From contig CAKKPG010000019.1 in NCBI GenBank assembly GCA_919901555.1, positions 1 through 61,158 of the forward strand: 61,158 nt of DNA, given 5' to 3'. How positions within the stretch are numbered: position 1 is the first letter of the stretch; every line of letters begins with the position of its first letter. This stretch comes from Nitrospiria bacterium. Its GTDB lineage: Bacteria > Nitrospirota > UBA9217. The position numbers and the translations under genes were made by a program. Below are positions 1 through 6,944 of this stretch, piece by piece. The notes under the pieces are model-generated. The model made no database searches. It saw only the letters and a list, made by a program, of their open reading frames with translations, and was not told the DNA's origin.

Positions 1-348
<348 letters not shown>

Positions 349-487
349 AAATCTGATCCTTATGCAATGTTACTCAAAGTAACTTGACTTTGTTTTAAAA
401 CCCGCCGATAGTCCCGAACCGCTTGCGCGATTCCGGACTTTATGCACCTATTTAGTTTTCAAAGACCATGTTCCAACTCATTTGCAG
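349..487 (-). promoter_or_regulatory. rRNA operon leader with boxA-like site and hairpins
   Basis: This stretch lies between the rRNA promoter and 16S. On the minus strand it contains GGTCTTTGAAAAC (about 454-467), which resembles the boxA antitermination site. Next comes a strong hairpin at 411-438 (GTCCGGAATCGC / GCGGTTCGGGAC) and a small one at 369-383 (GTTAC / GTAAC). These are likely antitermination and processing signals; the exact roles are inferred. Confidence 0.55.
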
Positions 488-494
488 AATATGA

Positions 495-523
495 ATCTTA
501 ACAGAATCGGATTGCCTTGTCAA
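495..523 (-). promoter_or_regulatory. Sigma-70 promoter of the rRNA operon
   Basis: On the minus strand there is a perfect -35 TTGACA (518-523), a 17-bp spacer and a -10 TAAGAT (495-500). An AT-rich segment follows upstream and may act as an UP element. Transcription would start near 488 and run into 16S. Confidence 0.85.
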
Positions 524-665
524 GAATTTTGTTTCTACGGATTGTTGGATTATTGTAATGCCCGGATGATATGTACTTCTTGTGAGATTACCCCCGAACA
601 GAGCGCGTAAAGTATCACAAGGGCCATCCTATGTCAAGACTTTTTTCGCAGAGTATGCAACTTTT

Positions 666-1880
666 TTACTTTTTTGGGATTACCTTGACAAACCGCTTCT
701 TTCCGACCCGTACTATATATTCCCCCATTCCGAGTTCGCTGTCGATTTCGACCATCGGCTGCTGGTTTACCTCCACCGCGCCCTGCTGGATCAGCCTCCG
801 GGCCTCGGAATTGCTCTTGGCCACGCCCGCGGCCGCCATGATCTTCGCCAGTTTCATCTTTTCGCCTTCCCAGGCGACCGCTGCCACCGCGATATCATCA
901 GGGAGATTCTTCTTGCTGAATACCTGCTCGAACTCTTCCCGGGCCTTCGAGCCCTCGCCCGGACCACAGAACCGGCCCACCATTTCGGCAGCAAGCCGCT
1001 TTTTCGCCTCCATGGGATGAAGTGCGCCGGACTTGATATCGGCCTTGATCTTCTGGAGGCCGTCAAAGGTCATCGCGCTGACCAGCTCGTAGTACCGGAG
1101 CATCAGGTCGTCGCTCACGGACATCACCTTGCCGAAGATCTCTTTTGCCGGCTCATTGATGCCGATATAGTTCCCCAGACTCTTGCTCATCTTGTTCACG
1201 CCGTCAAGCCCTTCCAAAAGCGGCATCATGACGATGGATTGCGGCTCCTGGCCGTACTCCTTCTGGAGCTCGCGGCCTACCAGCAGGTTGAACTTCTGGT
1301 CCGTGCCGCCCAGCTCGACGTCGGCCTTGAGCATGACGGAGTCATATCCCTGGATAAGGGGGTACAGGAACTCGTGGATGCTGATCGGCAGTTCCGCCTG
1401 GTAGCGCTTCTTGAAATCCTCCCGCTCGAGCATCCTGGCGACCGTATGCCTTGCCGCAAGCTGGATAATATCCTCGGCTGTCATCTTGGACATCCACTCG
1501 CTGTTGAAGACTATCCTGGTCTTTTGGGGATCGAGGATCTTGAAGATCTGCGCCTGGTAGGTCCTGGCGTTTTCCAGGACTTCATCTTTCGTGAGATGTT
1601 TCCTGGTTTCGGACTTGCCCGTGGGGTCGCCGATCATGCCGGTAAAATCGCCGATAAGAAAGATGACCTCGTGCCCGAGCTCCTGGAACTGGCGCATCTT
1701 GTTCAGGAGCACCGTATGGCCCAGGTGAATGTCCGGCGCCGTCGGGTCGAACCCCGCCTTGATCCGGAGCGGCTTCCCCGTCGACGCGGACTTCTCCAGC
1801 TTTTTGCGGAGGTCCTCTTCAACGATGATCTCGGCAGCCCCGCGCTTTATGATCTCAAATTGTTCTTTTGCAGATAGCAT
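666..1880 (-). CDS. tyrS: Tyrosyl-tRNA synthetase
   Basis: This 404-residue class I synthetase charges tRNA-Tyr with tyrosine in the cytoplasm. The HIGH-type motif reads HLGHTV (around residues 53-58), and KMSKS lies in [13 protein letters not shown] (around 231). The last 65 or so residues form an S4-like RNA-binding domain (ending near [17 protein letters not shown]). Length and motif spacing match the TyrRS type typified by TyrZ. The ATG at 1880 gives the standard N-terminus, but no Shine-Dalgarno sequence is visible in front of it. No T-box leader was seen. A long plus-strand ORF over this gene is a shadow. Confidence 0.97.
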   Translation of the reverse strand: MLSAKEQFEIIKRGAAEIIVEEDLRKKLEKSASTGKPLRIKAGFDPTAPDIHLGHTVLLNKMRQFQELGHEVIFLIGDFTGMIGDPTGKSETRKHLTKDEVLENARTYQAQIFKILDPQKTRIVFNSEWMSKMTAEDIIQLAARHTVARMLEREDFKKRYQAELPISIHEFLYPLIQGYDSVMLKADVELGGTDQKFNLLVGRELQKEYGQEPQSIVMMPLLEGLDGVNKMSKSLGNYIGINEPAKEIFGKVMSVSDDLMLRYYELVSAMTFDGLQKIKADIKSGALHPMEAKKRLAAEMVGRFCGPGEGSKAREEFEQVFSKKNLPDDIAVAAVAWEGEKMKLAKIMAAAGVAKSNSEARRLIQQGAVEVNQQPMVEIDSELGMGEYIVRVGKKRFVKVIPKK

Positions 1881-1895
1881 GATCTTTTTGAGACT

Positions 1896-2332
1896 CTATT
1901 TGCCACGGATGGACACGGATAACCACGGATGAAGAACAATGTCGTGGTGCTTTTCTATTCCGCATTCCGCATTACTCCTCCCGACCAGTTCTTCCACGAT
2001 CTTCGCCATCATCGGATGGGCTCCGACGTATTCCGTCACGATAATATCGATCCCGGGATGCTGTTTTCTTGCTTTCTCGATCAGTTCCGGGATCTCCCTG
2101 GTCACATGGGCGCCCGCCTGCAAAAAAAAGGGACGACTACGATCCGCTCCGCCTTCTGCCTGGCGCAGCGCTCCAGGGCGTCCTGCGGTGTGGGCGGGAT
2201 ATATTGGAGAAAAGCGTGTTCGACATGAGCGTAGGCGCCGGCCTTTTTGACCTCTTCAACTACCCTCCGGATCGACCGATCAGCCTCATTGCTTCTGCTC
2301 CCGTGACCCAGGATTATGACGGCAGTCTTCAC
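1896..2332 (-). pseudogene. CbiX-like sirohydrochlorin chelatase, single-domain, frameshifted
   Basis: The first frame begins at a GTG (2332) after GGAGAG and reads KTAVIILGHGSR, the N-terminal signature of small CbiX/SirB chelatases. These insert cobalt or iron into sirohydrochlorin for B12, sirohaem or haem d1. The frame breaks at a run of eight T (minus strand, 2122-2129). One more T would join VVVPFF to LQAGAHVTREIPELIEKARK, which is the expected family sequence. The C-terminal tail after EELVGR is encoded by dispersed repeat words (1902-1974) and is not family sequence. A homopolymer sequencing error is as likely as a real mutation. Confidence 0.75.
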
Positions 2333-2361
2333 GAGATCTCTCCATGTACGCAAGGACTGAT

Positions 2362-2390
2362 TTTTTATCACAGCACGCAGCAAAAGTCAA
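2362..2390 (-). promoter_or_regulatory. Promoter for the cbiX-like gene
   Basis: Minus strand: -35 TTGACT (2385-2390), 17-bp spacer, -10 TAAAAA (2362-2367). It is placed 30 nt before the GTG start and is divergent from the promoter of the DUF1844 gene. Confidence 0.5.
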
Positions 2391-2397
2391 TTTAATA

Positions 2398-2426
2398 TTG
2401 ACAGAGGCCGGCGCGGCAAGTAAAGT
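2398..2426 (+). promoter_or_regulatory. Promoter for the DUF1844 gene
   Basis: Perfect -35 TTGACA (2398-2403), 17-bp spacer and -10 TAAAGT (2421-2426). The predicted start near 2433 leaves a 48-nt leader containing AAGGAGG before the ATG at 2481. Confidence 0.75.
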
Positions 2427-2480
2427 AACCGAATAGTATCACGACGAAGGATTTACTCCAATCCAAGGAGGCTTTCGCCC

Positions 2481-2906
2481 ATGAAAGAGCACAAGGAAGA
2501 AAAAGACTTCACCGTACGCGACCACAGGAGCTTTTCAGCGGAAGGCGGGGAGAAAAAACCACAGGAACAGGCCCAGTCGGCCCGGCAGAACCCCTCCGAT
2601 GGAACCCGTCCCCGGGAAGAGCAGCGGCCGGCAGGCGCGCCTCCCGATCTTGACTTTTCTTCGTTTGTCTTATCCCTGGCAACGACGGCCCAGGTGAGCC
2701 TGGGGAGCATGCCGCACCCTGAAACCGGGCAGACGGCGAGGGACCTCTCCGCGGCCAAGCAGATGATCGATATCCTCGGCATGCTCGCGGGAAAAACGAG
2801 GGGCAACCTGAGCGAAGAGGAACAGACCCTCCTGGACCAGGTCCTCTTCAATTTGAGAATGCACTACGTCAGGGTCATGGAAGAGAAGAAAAAATCGGGC
2901 GGGTAA
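2481..2906 (+). CDS. DUF1844 family protein
   Basis: A 141-residue cytoplasmic protein. The first 55 residues are charged, low in complexity and probably disordered. The conserved DUF1844 core follows, starting near LDFSSFVLSLATTAQVSLG and continuing through the helices around AKQMIDILGMLAGKTRGNL and EEEQTLLDQVLFNLRMHYV. The family is widespread in Desulfobacterota, Nitrospirota and Planctomycetes, and its function is unknown. AAGGAGG precedes the ATG by a normal distance and a strong promoter lies upstream. The stop codon sits inside the stem of the terminator shared with the converging small gene. Confidence 0.88.
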   Translation: MKEHKEEKDFTVRDHRSFSAEGGEKKPQEQAQSARQNPSDGTRPREEQRPAGAPPDLDFSSFVLSLATTAQVSLGSMPHPETGQTARDLSAAKQMIDILGMLAGKTRGNLSEEEQTLLDQVLFNLRMHYVRVMEEKKKSGG

Positions 2907-2920
2907 CCGTACCCGCCCGA
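2889..2920 (-). terminator. Intrinsic terminator, strongest on the minus strand
   Basis: A perfect 11-bp stem (TCGGGCGGGTA at 2895-2905, loop ACCG, complement at 2910-2920) is followed on the minus strand by six T. It ends the small Lys-rich gene and overlaps the 3' end of the converging DUF1844 gene. On the plus strand it is followed only later by a T-rich run, so termination there would be weaker. Confidence 0.85.
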
Positions 2921-2928
2921 GTGACCTT

Positions 2929-3006
2929 CTATTTTTTCTTCACCGTCTTTTTTTTGGTCGTCTTTTTCGCCCCGCACGACCCTTTGTGGCTTTTCCCGCA
3001 TGCCAT
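2929..3006 (-). CDS. Very small Lys-rich protein (25 residues)
   Basis: Too short for most gene callers. On the minus strand an excellent AAAGGAGGTGATGGAAG precedes ATG. The encoded peptide starts MACGKSHKGSCGAKK and ends in a poly-Lys/Thr tail, with two Cys in a C-x8-C spacing. A strong intrinsic terminator follows the stop directly. The upstream membrane-protein ORF ends inside this ribosome-binding site (its TGA is part of AGGAGGTGA), so the two are probably translationally coupled. The function is unknown; a nucleic-acid-binding or metal-binding peptide is possible but unsupported. Confidence 0.6.
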   Translation of the reverse strand: MACGKSHKGSCGAKKTTKKKTVKKK

Positions 3007-3012
3007 CTTCCA

Positions 3013-3414
3013 TCACCTCCTTTCAAGAATCCCCGCGAGCCTTTGACGTTCGCGCGCCGAAAACCGCTTCACCTGCCCCGATAACGCACTGACCGCGGTC
3101 ATGAGCGCCGCGACAAATACGGCAGGAGAAATGATGGCCGCCGGGGAGACCTCAAATTTCCGGGAGAGGAACGTGGCGGCGACAGGGGCCGCGTTCTGAG
3201 CTGAAAAAATACCCGCCTCGGCAATGATACGGGCGGCGCTGCGATAGTTACCATGCCTGATCCACCCCCTCACTGAAGATTGGCCGCACCGGCGCCTGTT
3301 GAGCAGTATAAAAGCAAACACCCCTGCGGTCAAGAGAAAGAACATGCAGGGCGCCGGCGCCGCAAAGGTCGAAATTTCTGCAGGACGGCCGATATCCGGA
3401 AGGCCCCCCGACAT
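3013..3414 (-). CDS. Small hydrophobic membrane protein, unknown
   Basis: An open frame of about 133 residues from the ATG at 3414 (an upstream ATG at 3501 would give 162). Hydrophobic segments lie near residues 15-40 (after PAEISTF, through FFLLTAGVFAFILL) and again at VSPAAIISPAVFVAALMTAV, separated by a basic loop, so two or three membrane spans are likely. No recognised domain was found. Neither start has a good Shine-Dalgarno site. Support comes mainly from coupling of its stop to the ribosome-binding site of the next small gene. Confidence 0.4.
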   Translation of the reverse strand: MSGGLPDIGRPAEISTFAAPAPCMFFLLTAGVFAFILLNRRRCGQSSVRGWIRHGNYRSAARIIAEAGIFSAQNAAPVAATFLSRKFEVSPAAIISPAVFVAALMTAVSALSGQVKRFSARERQRLAGILERR

Positions 3415-3515
3415 CACAATTTTTTCTGTATAAACTAAATTTTGCTGCATCCAGCAATAGCCCAGCAATCCCCCTGTGATAGAAAAAGAACCAGATACCA
3501 TGGGGAGGTGATCGA

Positions 3516-3728
3516 ATGAACCAGGAACGGCAGCAGCATAATGATGACGACAGTCCGAGCGTCGAGGAATATTTGCGCATGAATGAGCGGGACAAGGATA
3601 TAGCGGTCCAAAGGGCCGTGATCCGCCTTCAGACCAGGATTCAGGAAATCCTCTATCTCATGGAAAACGAGATGAAAACGAAAGTCATCTCACGAGGAAA
3701 GGAGGTGAAAAAACGTGAAGAAGATTAA
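3516..3728 (+). CDS. Small charged helical protein, unknown
   Basis: A 70-residue cytoplasmic protein rich in charged residues, predicted helical from SVEEYLRMNERDKDIAVQRAV through LQTRIQEILYLMENEMK. GGGAGGTGATCGA precedes the ATG at a good distance. Its last codons overlap the next gene by 14 nt and contain that gene's ribosome-binding site (AAAGGAGGTG), which argues for a two-gene operon with coupled translation. No family was recognised. Confidence 0.65.
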   Translation: MNQERQQHNDDDSPSVEEYLRMNERDKDIAVQRAVIRLQTRIQEILYLMENEMKTKVISRGKEVKKREED

Positions 3729-4089
3729 GGCAGCAGCACTATTCATCCTGGCCCTGCTCGTGCTTACGCAGGCGGCCCTGGCGGCGGAAAAGACGGATGC
3801 GAAGCCGAAATACAAGAAAGTCACCGGCAACGTGGTTTCGCTCAGCAAGACCGGCATCGTCGTGAAAAGCAAGGCCAAGGGAGACGTCACCATGACCGTC
3901 ACGGACAAAACAGACATCGTCAACGGCAAGGCGGCCAAGACGGGTGACAAGGTAGCGGTGAACTACCGGACGGACAAGAGCGGGAAGACCGCCACGCGGA
4001 TAGAAGTGCTCTCTCCTGTGGCCAAGGCCCCGCAGACCCAGCCCGTGACGAAGGCAGCCGCGGCTCCTGCGGCAAAAGCCGCACCGTAA
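3715..4089 (+). CDS. Secreted small beta-barrel-like protein with Ala/Pro tail
   Basis: A 124-residue protein that starts at a GTG after an ideal AAAGGAGGTG. A Sec signal peptide covers residues 1-23 (hydrophobic AAALFILALLVLTQAALA, cleavage near AAE). Then comes a compact domain of about 75 residues (KVTGNVVSLSKTGIVVKSKA ... GDKVAVNYRTD) that resembles DUF5666-type or OB-like periplasmic folds. It ends in an Ala/Pro/Lys-rich low-complexity tail. The function is unknown and the fold suggestion is inference. A strong terminator lies 43 nt after the stop. Confidence 0.75.
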   Translation: MKKIKAAALFILALLVLTQAALAAEKTDAKPKYKKVTGNVVSLSKTGIVVKSKAKGDVTMTVTDKTDIVNGKAAKTGDKVAVNYRTDKSGKTATRIEVLSPVAKAPQTQPVTKAAAAPAAKAAP

Positions 4090-4131
4090 CACCTTCACCT
4101 GCAAGCTTTTATCGGTAATACCCCATCCTTT

Positions 4132-4168
4132 TCGGCAGACGCTTGTCCAGGTCTGCCGATTTTTTTTC
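4132..4168 (+). terminator. Intrinsic terminator
   Basis: Stem TCGGCAGAC (4132-4140) and GTCTGCCGA (4151-4159), 10-nt loop, then eight T. It ends the 3516-4089 operon. Confidence 0.92.
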
Positions 4169-4207
4169 GCACTCAGCCCCCCTCCCCTCGTGTTGTCATA
4201 CATTACA

Positions 4208-4270
4208 GGTAACTACCCAGGTCAGCCGCTTCGCTGCGCCTGTGCTCAGCGGCAGACCTGAGTAGTTGCC
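4208..4270. repeat. Long imperfect palindrome
   Basis: GGTAACTAC at 4208 pairs with GTAGTTGCC at 4262-4270. Inside, CAGGTC-GCCGC pairs with GCGGC-GACCTG around a roughly 19-nt centre. It is about 22 bp per arm with a few mismatches and has no T-run, so it is not a standard terminator. It lies between two converging transcription units. Probably a dispersed repeat or a structured 3' end. Confidence 0.6.
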
Positions 4271-4357
4271 ATCGCAGATAAGCTGAAGGGCGACGCACGG
4301 CCCTTTCCCTGTCCTGGGCGCGCGTATGCTGAGAACTCTCTCAAACATTGAGGGCGA

Positions 4358-4789
4358 TTACCTGTTATGGCAGGCCATACAGAATTGTTTTCCCGGCTCC
4401 GGTCTCCGGAGATACATGGTCTTTTCGCCGGTACGAAGGTTCACATATTCCGCATGAGGGTCGTGGCACGTAGTACACGTCATCATGCGGCGGTCATCAA
4501 GAGGAAGGTCGGGGGGGATCGTCATCGATGGCTTGATATCCACCGGGTGAGAGGAACCGGGAAGCTTGTGACAGCCGTTGCATATCTCCCCCACGGGCTT
4601 CACCATGCCCCCCCGCTGTCGCAGCCCTATTGAGAGGTGACAGCTCCTGCAGTCCATGCCATAGGCGCGAAAATCGTGGGGTTCAAGCGCGGACGGCGCC
4701 GGGGCAAGCGGGCGGGCCGGCAGGGCCGTGATCCAGAGCGTAAGGAAGATAAGGAGGACCGCCTTTGTTACGCTACCAGGTGAACCCAT
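4358..4789 (-). CDS. Periplasmic tetraheme cytochrome c
   Basis: A 143-residue protein with an N-terminal export signal (residues about 7-27, VLLIFLTLWITALPA). Four CxxCH haem c sites are visible: CRSCH, CNGCH, CTTCH and CMACH. The SHPVDI and DPHAEY segments are typical of the doubled-CXXCH cytochrome group. It is the last gene of a four-gene minus-strand operon and overlaps the preceding HAMP gene by 17 nt. It likely carries electrons in the periplasm; the partner is unknown. It pairs logically with the heptaheme cytochrome encoded two genes upstream. Confidence 0.88.
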   Translation of the reverse strand: MGSPGSVTKAVLLIFLTLWITALPARPLAPAPSALEPHDFRAYGMDCRSCHLSIGLRQRGGMVKPVGEICNGCHKLPGSSHPVDIKPSMTIPPDLPLDDRRMMTCTTCHDPHAEYVNLRTGEKTMYLRRPEPGKQFCMACHNR

Positions 4790-5354
4790 TCAACTCCTCC
4801 TTCATGCGCTCCACGGCACTGCTGAGCGAAGCGACATGCTGCGCCGAGGGACGTCCTTTCAATACCGCCCGCTCAAGATCGGAAGCCGCGGCCGAGAGCG
4901 TCTCGTGCGCGTCCTTGACCCGGACAAACTTCTGCCTCAGCCCGTTCCTCATCCCGTCGAGGTCCGATGCCAGATCGCGAAATTCTTCCCCTTCCCGCAA
5001 CGTAATACCGCTCCCCAAGTCTCCGGAGGAGACCCTCGCAAGGTCCTTCTTGAGGCAATAGAGCGGCACTGACAGCCGCTTCCACAGAGCATGGATTGCG
5101 TACACGAGGATGGCGGCAAAAAGAGCAAGGGAGATTGCGTGTGCCTGAAGCGCTGACGGCATGAGCAGTTCCGTGGTGGTCCTGATATTGATGTGCGGCG
5201 AATAGAGCACCTCTTCAAGCCGGCGGCTGCCAAGCAGGGCAAAAAGGGAAACTGCCGCAGCCGCCCATACGGTCGTCGTAACGACAAACCTGACGATAAA
5301 CCTGGTCTGGAAATCCTTTTTGATAAAATAGCTTTTTCTGCCCATCAATAGCAT
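4773..5354 (-). CDS. HAMP-domain membrane protein without output domain (copy 2)
   Basis: A 193-residue protein with membrane segments near residues 20-42 (FVVTTTVWAAAAVSLFALL) and 70-90 (AISLALFAAILVYAIHALW). A short periplasmic loop lies between them. A cytoplasmic HAMP-like module follows (PLYCLKKDLARVSSGDLG ... EGEEFRDLASDLDGM), then a helical tail. There is no kinase, cyclase or methyl-accepting signalling domain. It is the same design as the gene at 6188-6763. The cytochrome neighbours suggest a redox-linked membrane sensor or anchor; this is inference. It starts 9 nt after the heptaheme gene, behind GGAGGACC. Confidence 0.75.
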   Translation of the reverse strand: MLLMGRKSYFIKKDFQTRFIVRFVVTTTVWAAAAVSLFALLGSRRLEEVLYSPHINIRTTTELLMPSALQAHAISLALFAAILVYAIHALWKRLSVPLYCLKKDLARVSSGDLGSGITLREGEEFRDLASDLDGMRNGLRQKFVRVKDAHETLSAAASDLERAVLKGRPSAQHVASLSSAVERMKEELNGFTW

Positions 5355-5363
5355 CGGTCCTCC

Positions 5364-6191
5364 TTACTTGTCATGGCATGAAAGACACAGCATGCTCCCG
5401 CGCATCGACATCACGAGCTGTTTGCGCTCTTTGGAGTAGGGATCGTGGCACGAGCTGCAACTGACTTTCCCCTCAATTAATTTTATGGCCGGATTCAGCG
5501 CCCCGACCGGAAGGAGCCCGCCGCGGCGGGCCCTTGCCAGCATATAGTCAACGCCCACGGGGTGGCTCCCCCTCGGATCGAAACGGGAAAGGGGCGCCCC
5601 GTGCTCCCACATGCCCGATCCAACACTCTCGGCAGAGCCGAGACTCCCATCATGGCAGGACAGACATTCACGGGAGATCGGGTCCAGAGTGCCCCGCGCA
5701 CTATCGGGTTTGAACCTCATATGCGCCTTGCCCATGGTAAGGGCATGGCCGCCTGCCGGTGAGCCCTGCCTTTCCAGGCCGTGGCAGGCGGAACAGAGCG
5801 CCGCTCCCGCAACGGGACGGCGAAGTGACCTTGCTTGGGCGCCAAAAGAGGCAAGCGAAGACGCACGGGACGCATGGATATCATGACAGGTGCTGCACGT
5901 CATCTTTCCCTCCCAGGAGAGCGGAAAATCCGCCGGCAGAACCGCGTCTACCGGCACGATCTCCACGGGATGCGAGACGCCATTCTCCATCTCGCCATGG
6001 CATCGCCTGCACAGGAAGGAGACGGGCGCAACCATCTTCAGGGTTTCGCGCTTGCCTTTGACCGGCTGAGCGGCATGACACTCGGGACATTGATCTTCAC
6101 GGAACTCATGCCCCCCTTTCTGGAAGACCGTATACGCCAAGCCCGCGAATCCCAGCAGGAAGAGCGGAATCAGGAGATAGCGCTTGCTCAC
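5364..6191 (-). CDS. Heptaheme cytochrome c, membrane-anchored or periplasmic
   Basis: A 275-residue protein with an N-terminal hydrophobic segment (LLIPLFLLGFAGLAYTVF) and seven CxxCH sites: CPECH, CRRCH, CSTCH, CSACH, CLSCH, CSSCH and CLSCH. The repeated SHPVEIV and SHPVGVD segments mark the doubled-CXXCH family. The signal has no obvious cleavage site, so it may stay anchored. It overlaps the upstream HAMP gene by 4 nt, indicating coupled translation. It is likely an electron-transfer protein. Its alternation with HAMP proteins is the unusual feature. Confidence 0.88.
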   Translation of the reverse strand: MSKRYLLIPLFLLGFAGLAYTVFQKGGHEFREDQCPECHAAQPVKGKRETLKMVAPVSFLCRRCHGEMENGVSHPVEIVPVDAVLPADFPLSWEGKMTCSTCHDIHASRASSLASFGAQARSLRRPVAGAALCSACHGLERQGSPAGGHALTMGKAHMRFKPDSARGTLDPISRECLSCHDGSLGSAESVGSGMWEHGAPLSRFDPRGSHPVGVDYMLARARRGGLLPVGALNPAIKLIEGKVSCSSCHDPYSKERKQLVMSMRGSMLCLSCHDK

Positions 6192-6763
6192 GTCCGGATC
6201 TCCAAAACGGCGTGGGTCAGATTTTTCAGGTTCATATTGATATCTTGCACAGAGCGTTCAATCACCGGCGCGCTTTCCCCCCTTTCAACGAGCTGAGCAA
6301 TCGACCCCGTCTGCTTCTCGATGGCTGCGATACGGTCTTTCATGATGCTTACGCTGTCCCGGTAGCGGGAGGCCACCTGATTAAGAGACTCTGCCATGTC
6401 CGTAAGATTGTCTTTTTTCCGAAAGCGGATATTCCCTTTGAAGTTTCCCTGCCCCAGGGCTTCTGCCTCGCGGCTCAGGCGATAGGCCGGCCCTGCTATG
6501 CGGTGGGAATAGAAGAGATGGAGCACAACCACCGCCAAAGCGATGAAAACCGCCATGATCGCATAAATACCGGCGACTTTTGCGGCCAGCACCTGTTCCA
6601 TGTCGCGGATTGCGGAATTTACGGCGCCATAGCTGTCACCGAGATGAGAGGGGAGAAACAGGAAAACCGCGGCCCCGGCCAATGCTGCGCCGAGAAAAAC
6701 GATGACCACCGTGTAAATGAAGAGAAGCGGTCGGTAAGACCGTCGAGCGGAAAAGGCCTCCAT
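6188..6763 (-). CDS. HAMP-domain membrane protein without output domain (copy 1)
   Basis: A 191-residue protein and the first gene of the cytochrome operon, with an ideal AAGGAGGACC before the ATG. Membrane spans lie near residues 13-34 and 64-85. A HAMP-like segment (HRIAGPAYRLSREAEALGQG ... FRKKDNLTDMAESLNQV) and a helical, coiled-coil-like C-terminus follow. The IAGPAYRL segment resembles the HAMP linkers of chemoreceptor-like proteins, but the methyl-accepting hairpin is absent. The operon order is HAMP, 7-heme, HAMP, 4-heme. A function in transmembrane redox sensing or complex assembly is inferred. Confidence 0.75.
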   Translation of the reverse strand: MEAFSARRSYRPLLFIYTVVIVFLGAALAGAAVFLFLPSHLGDSYGAVNSAIRDMEQVLAAKVAGIYAIMAVFIALAVVVLHLFYSHRIAGPAYRLSREAEALGQGNFKGNIRFRKKDNLTDMAESLNQVASRYRDSVSIMKDRIAAIEKQTGSIAQLVERGESAPVIERSVQDINMNLKNLTHAVLEIRT

Positions 6764-6778
6764 TGCAGGTCCTCCTTG

Positions 6779-6934
6779 GTTTTTGCGGTTGATGGCGAAA
6801 TTGTGGCTTTAACCGGTGATAGAGATGGTGTCGTACCCGTTACAGAGGAAAGTTTAGCCGAGGTTTTGCAATATGGCAAGGGCAAGATTAAAACTTTAGA
6901 AGAAAACATAGCTGACCTGCGGAGCAGGAATAAA
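6779..6934 (+). other. Possible coding relic of unknown origin
   Basis: The plus strand reads as about 50 codons of protein-like sequence (FAVDGEIVALTGDRDGVVPV, then a segment around EESLAEVLQYGKGKIKTLEEN). It has no start codon and runs on without a plausible end. It is lower in GC than its surroundings and overlaps the predicted cytochrome-operon promoter. It may be a fragment of a transferred gene or chance. Confidence 0.25.
6851..6879 (-). promoter_or_regulatory. Candidate promoter of the HAMP/cytochrome operon
   Basis: Minus strand: -35 TTGCCA (6874-6879), 17-bp spacer, -10 TAAACT (6851-6856). The start would be near 6844, giving a leader of about 80 nt to the ATG at 6763. Confidence 0.5.
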
Positions 6935-6944
6935 TCAAATTTAA

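Noticed and set aside
582-1877. Long plus-strand open frame opposite tyrS
   Set aside because: It is the shadow of a GC-rich gene. The minus strand carries complete TyrRS motifs and the plus product has no recognisable domain.
1881-1960. T-box leader for tyrS
   Set aside because: The sequence upstream of tyrS is repeat words and the cbiX 3' end. No T-box sequence or specifier-loop structure was found.
2119-2129. Programmed ribosomal frameshift in cbiX
   Set aside because: Restoring the frame needs one extra T in a T-run, which fits an indel error or transcriptional slippage better than a known ribosomal frameshift signal. No stimulatory structure was identified.
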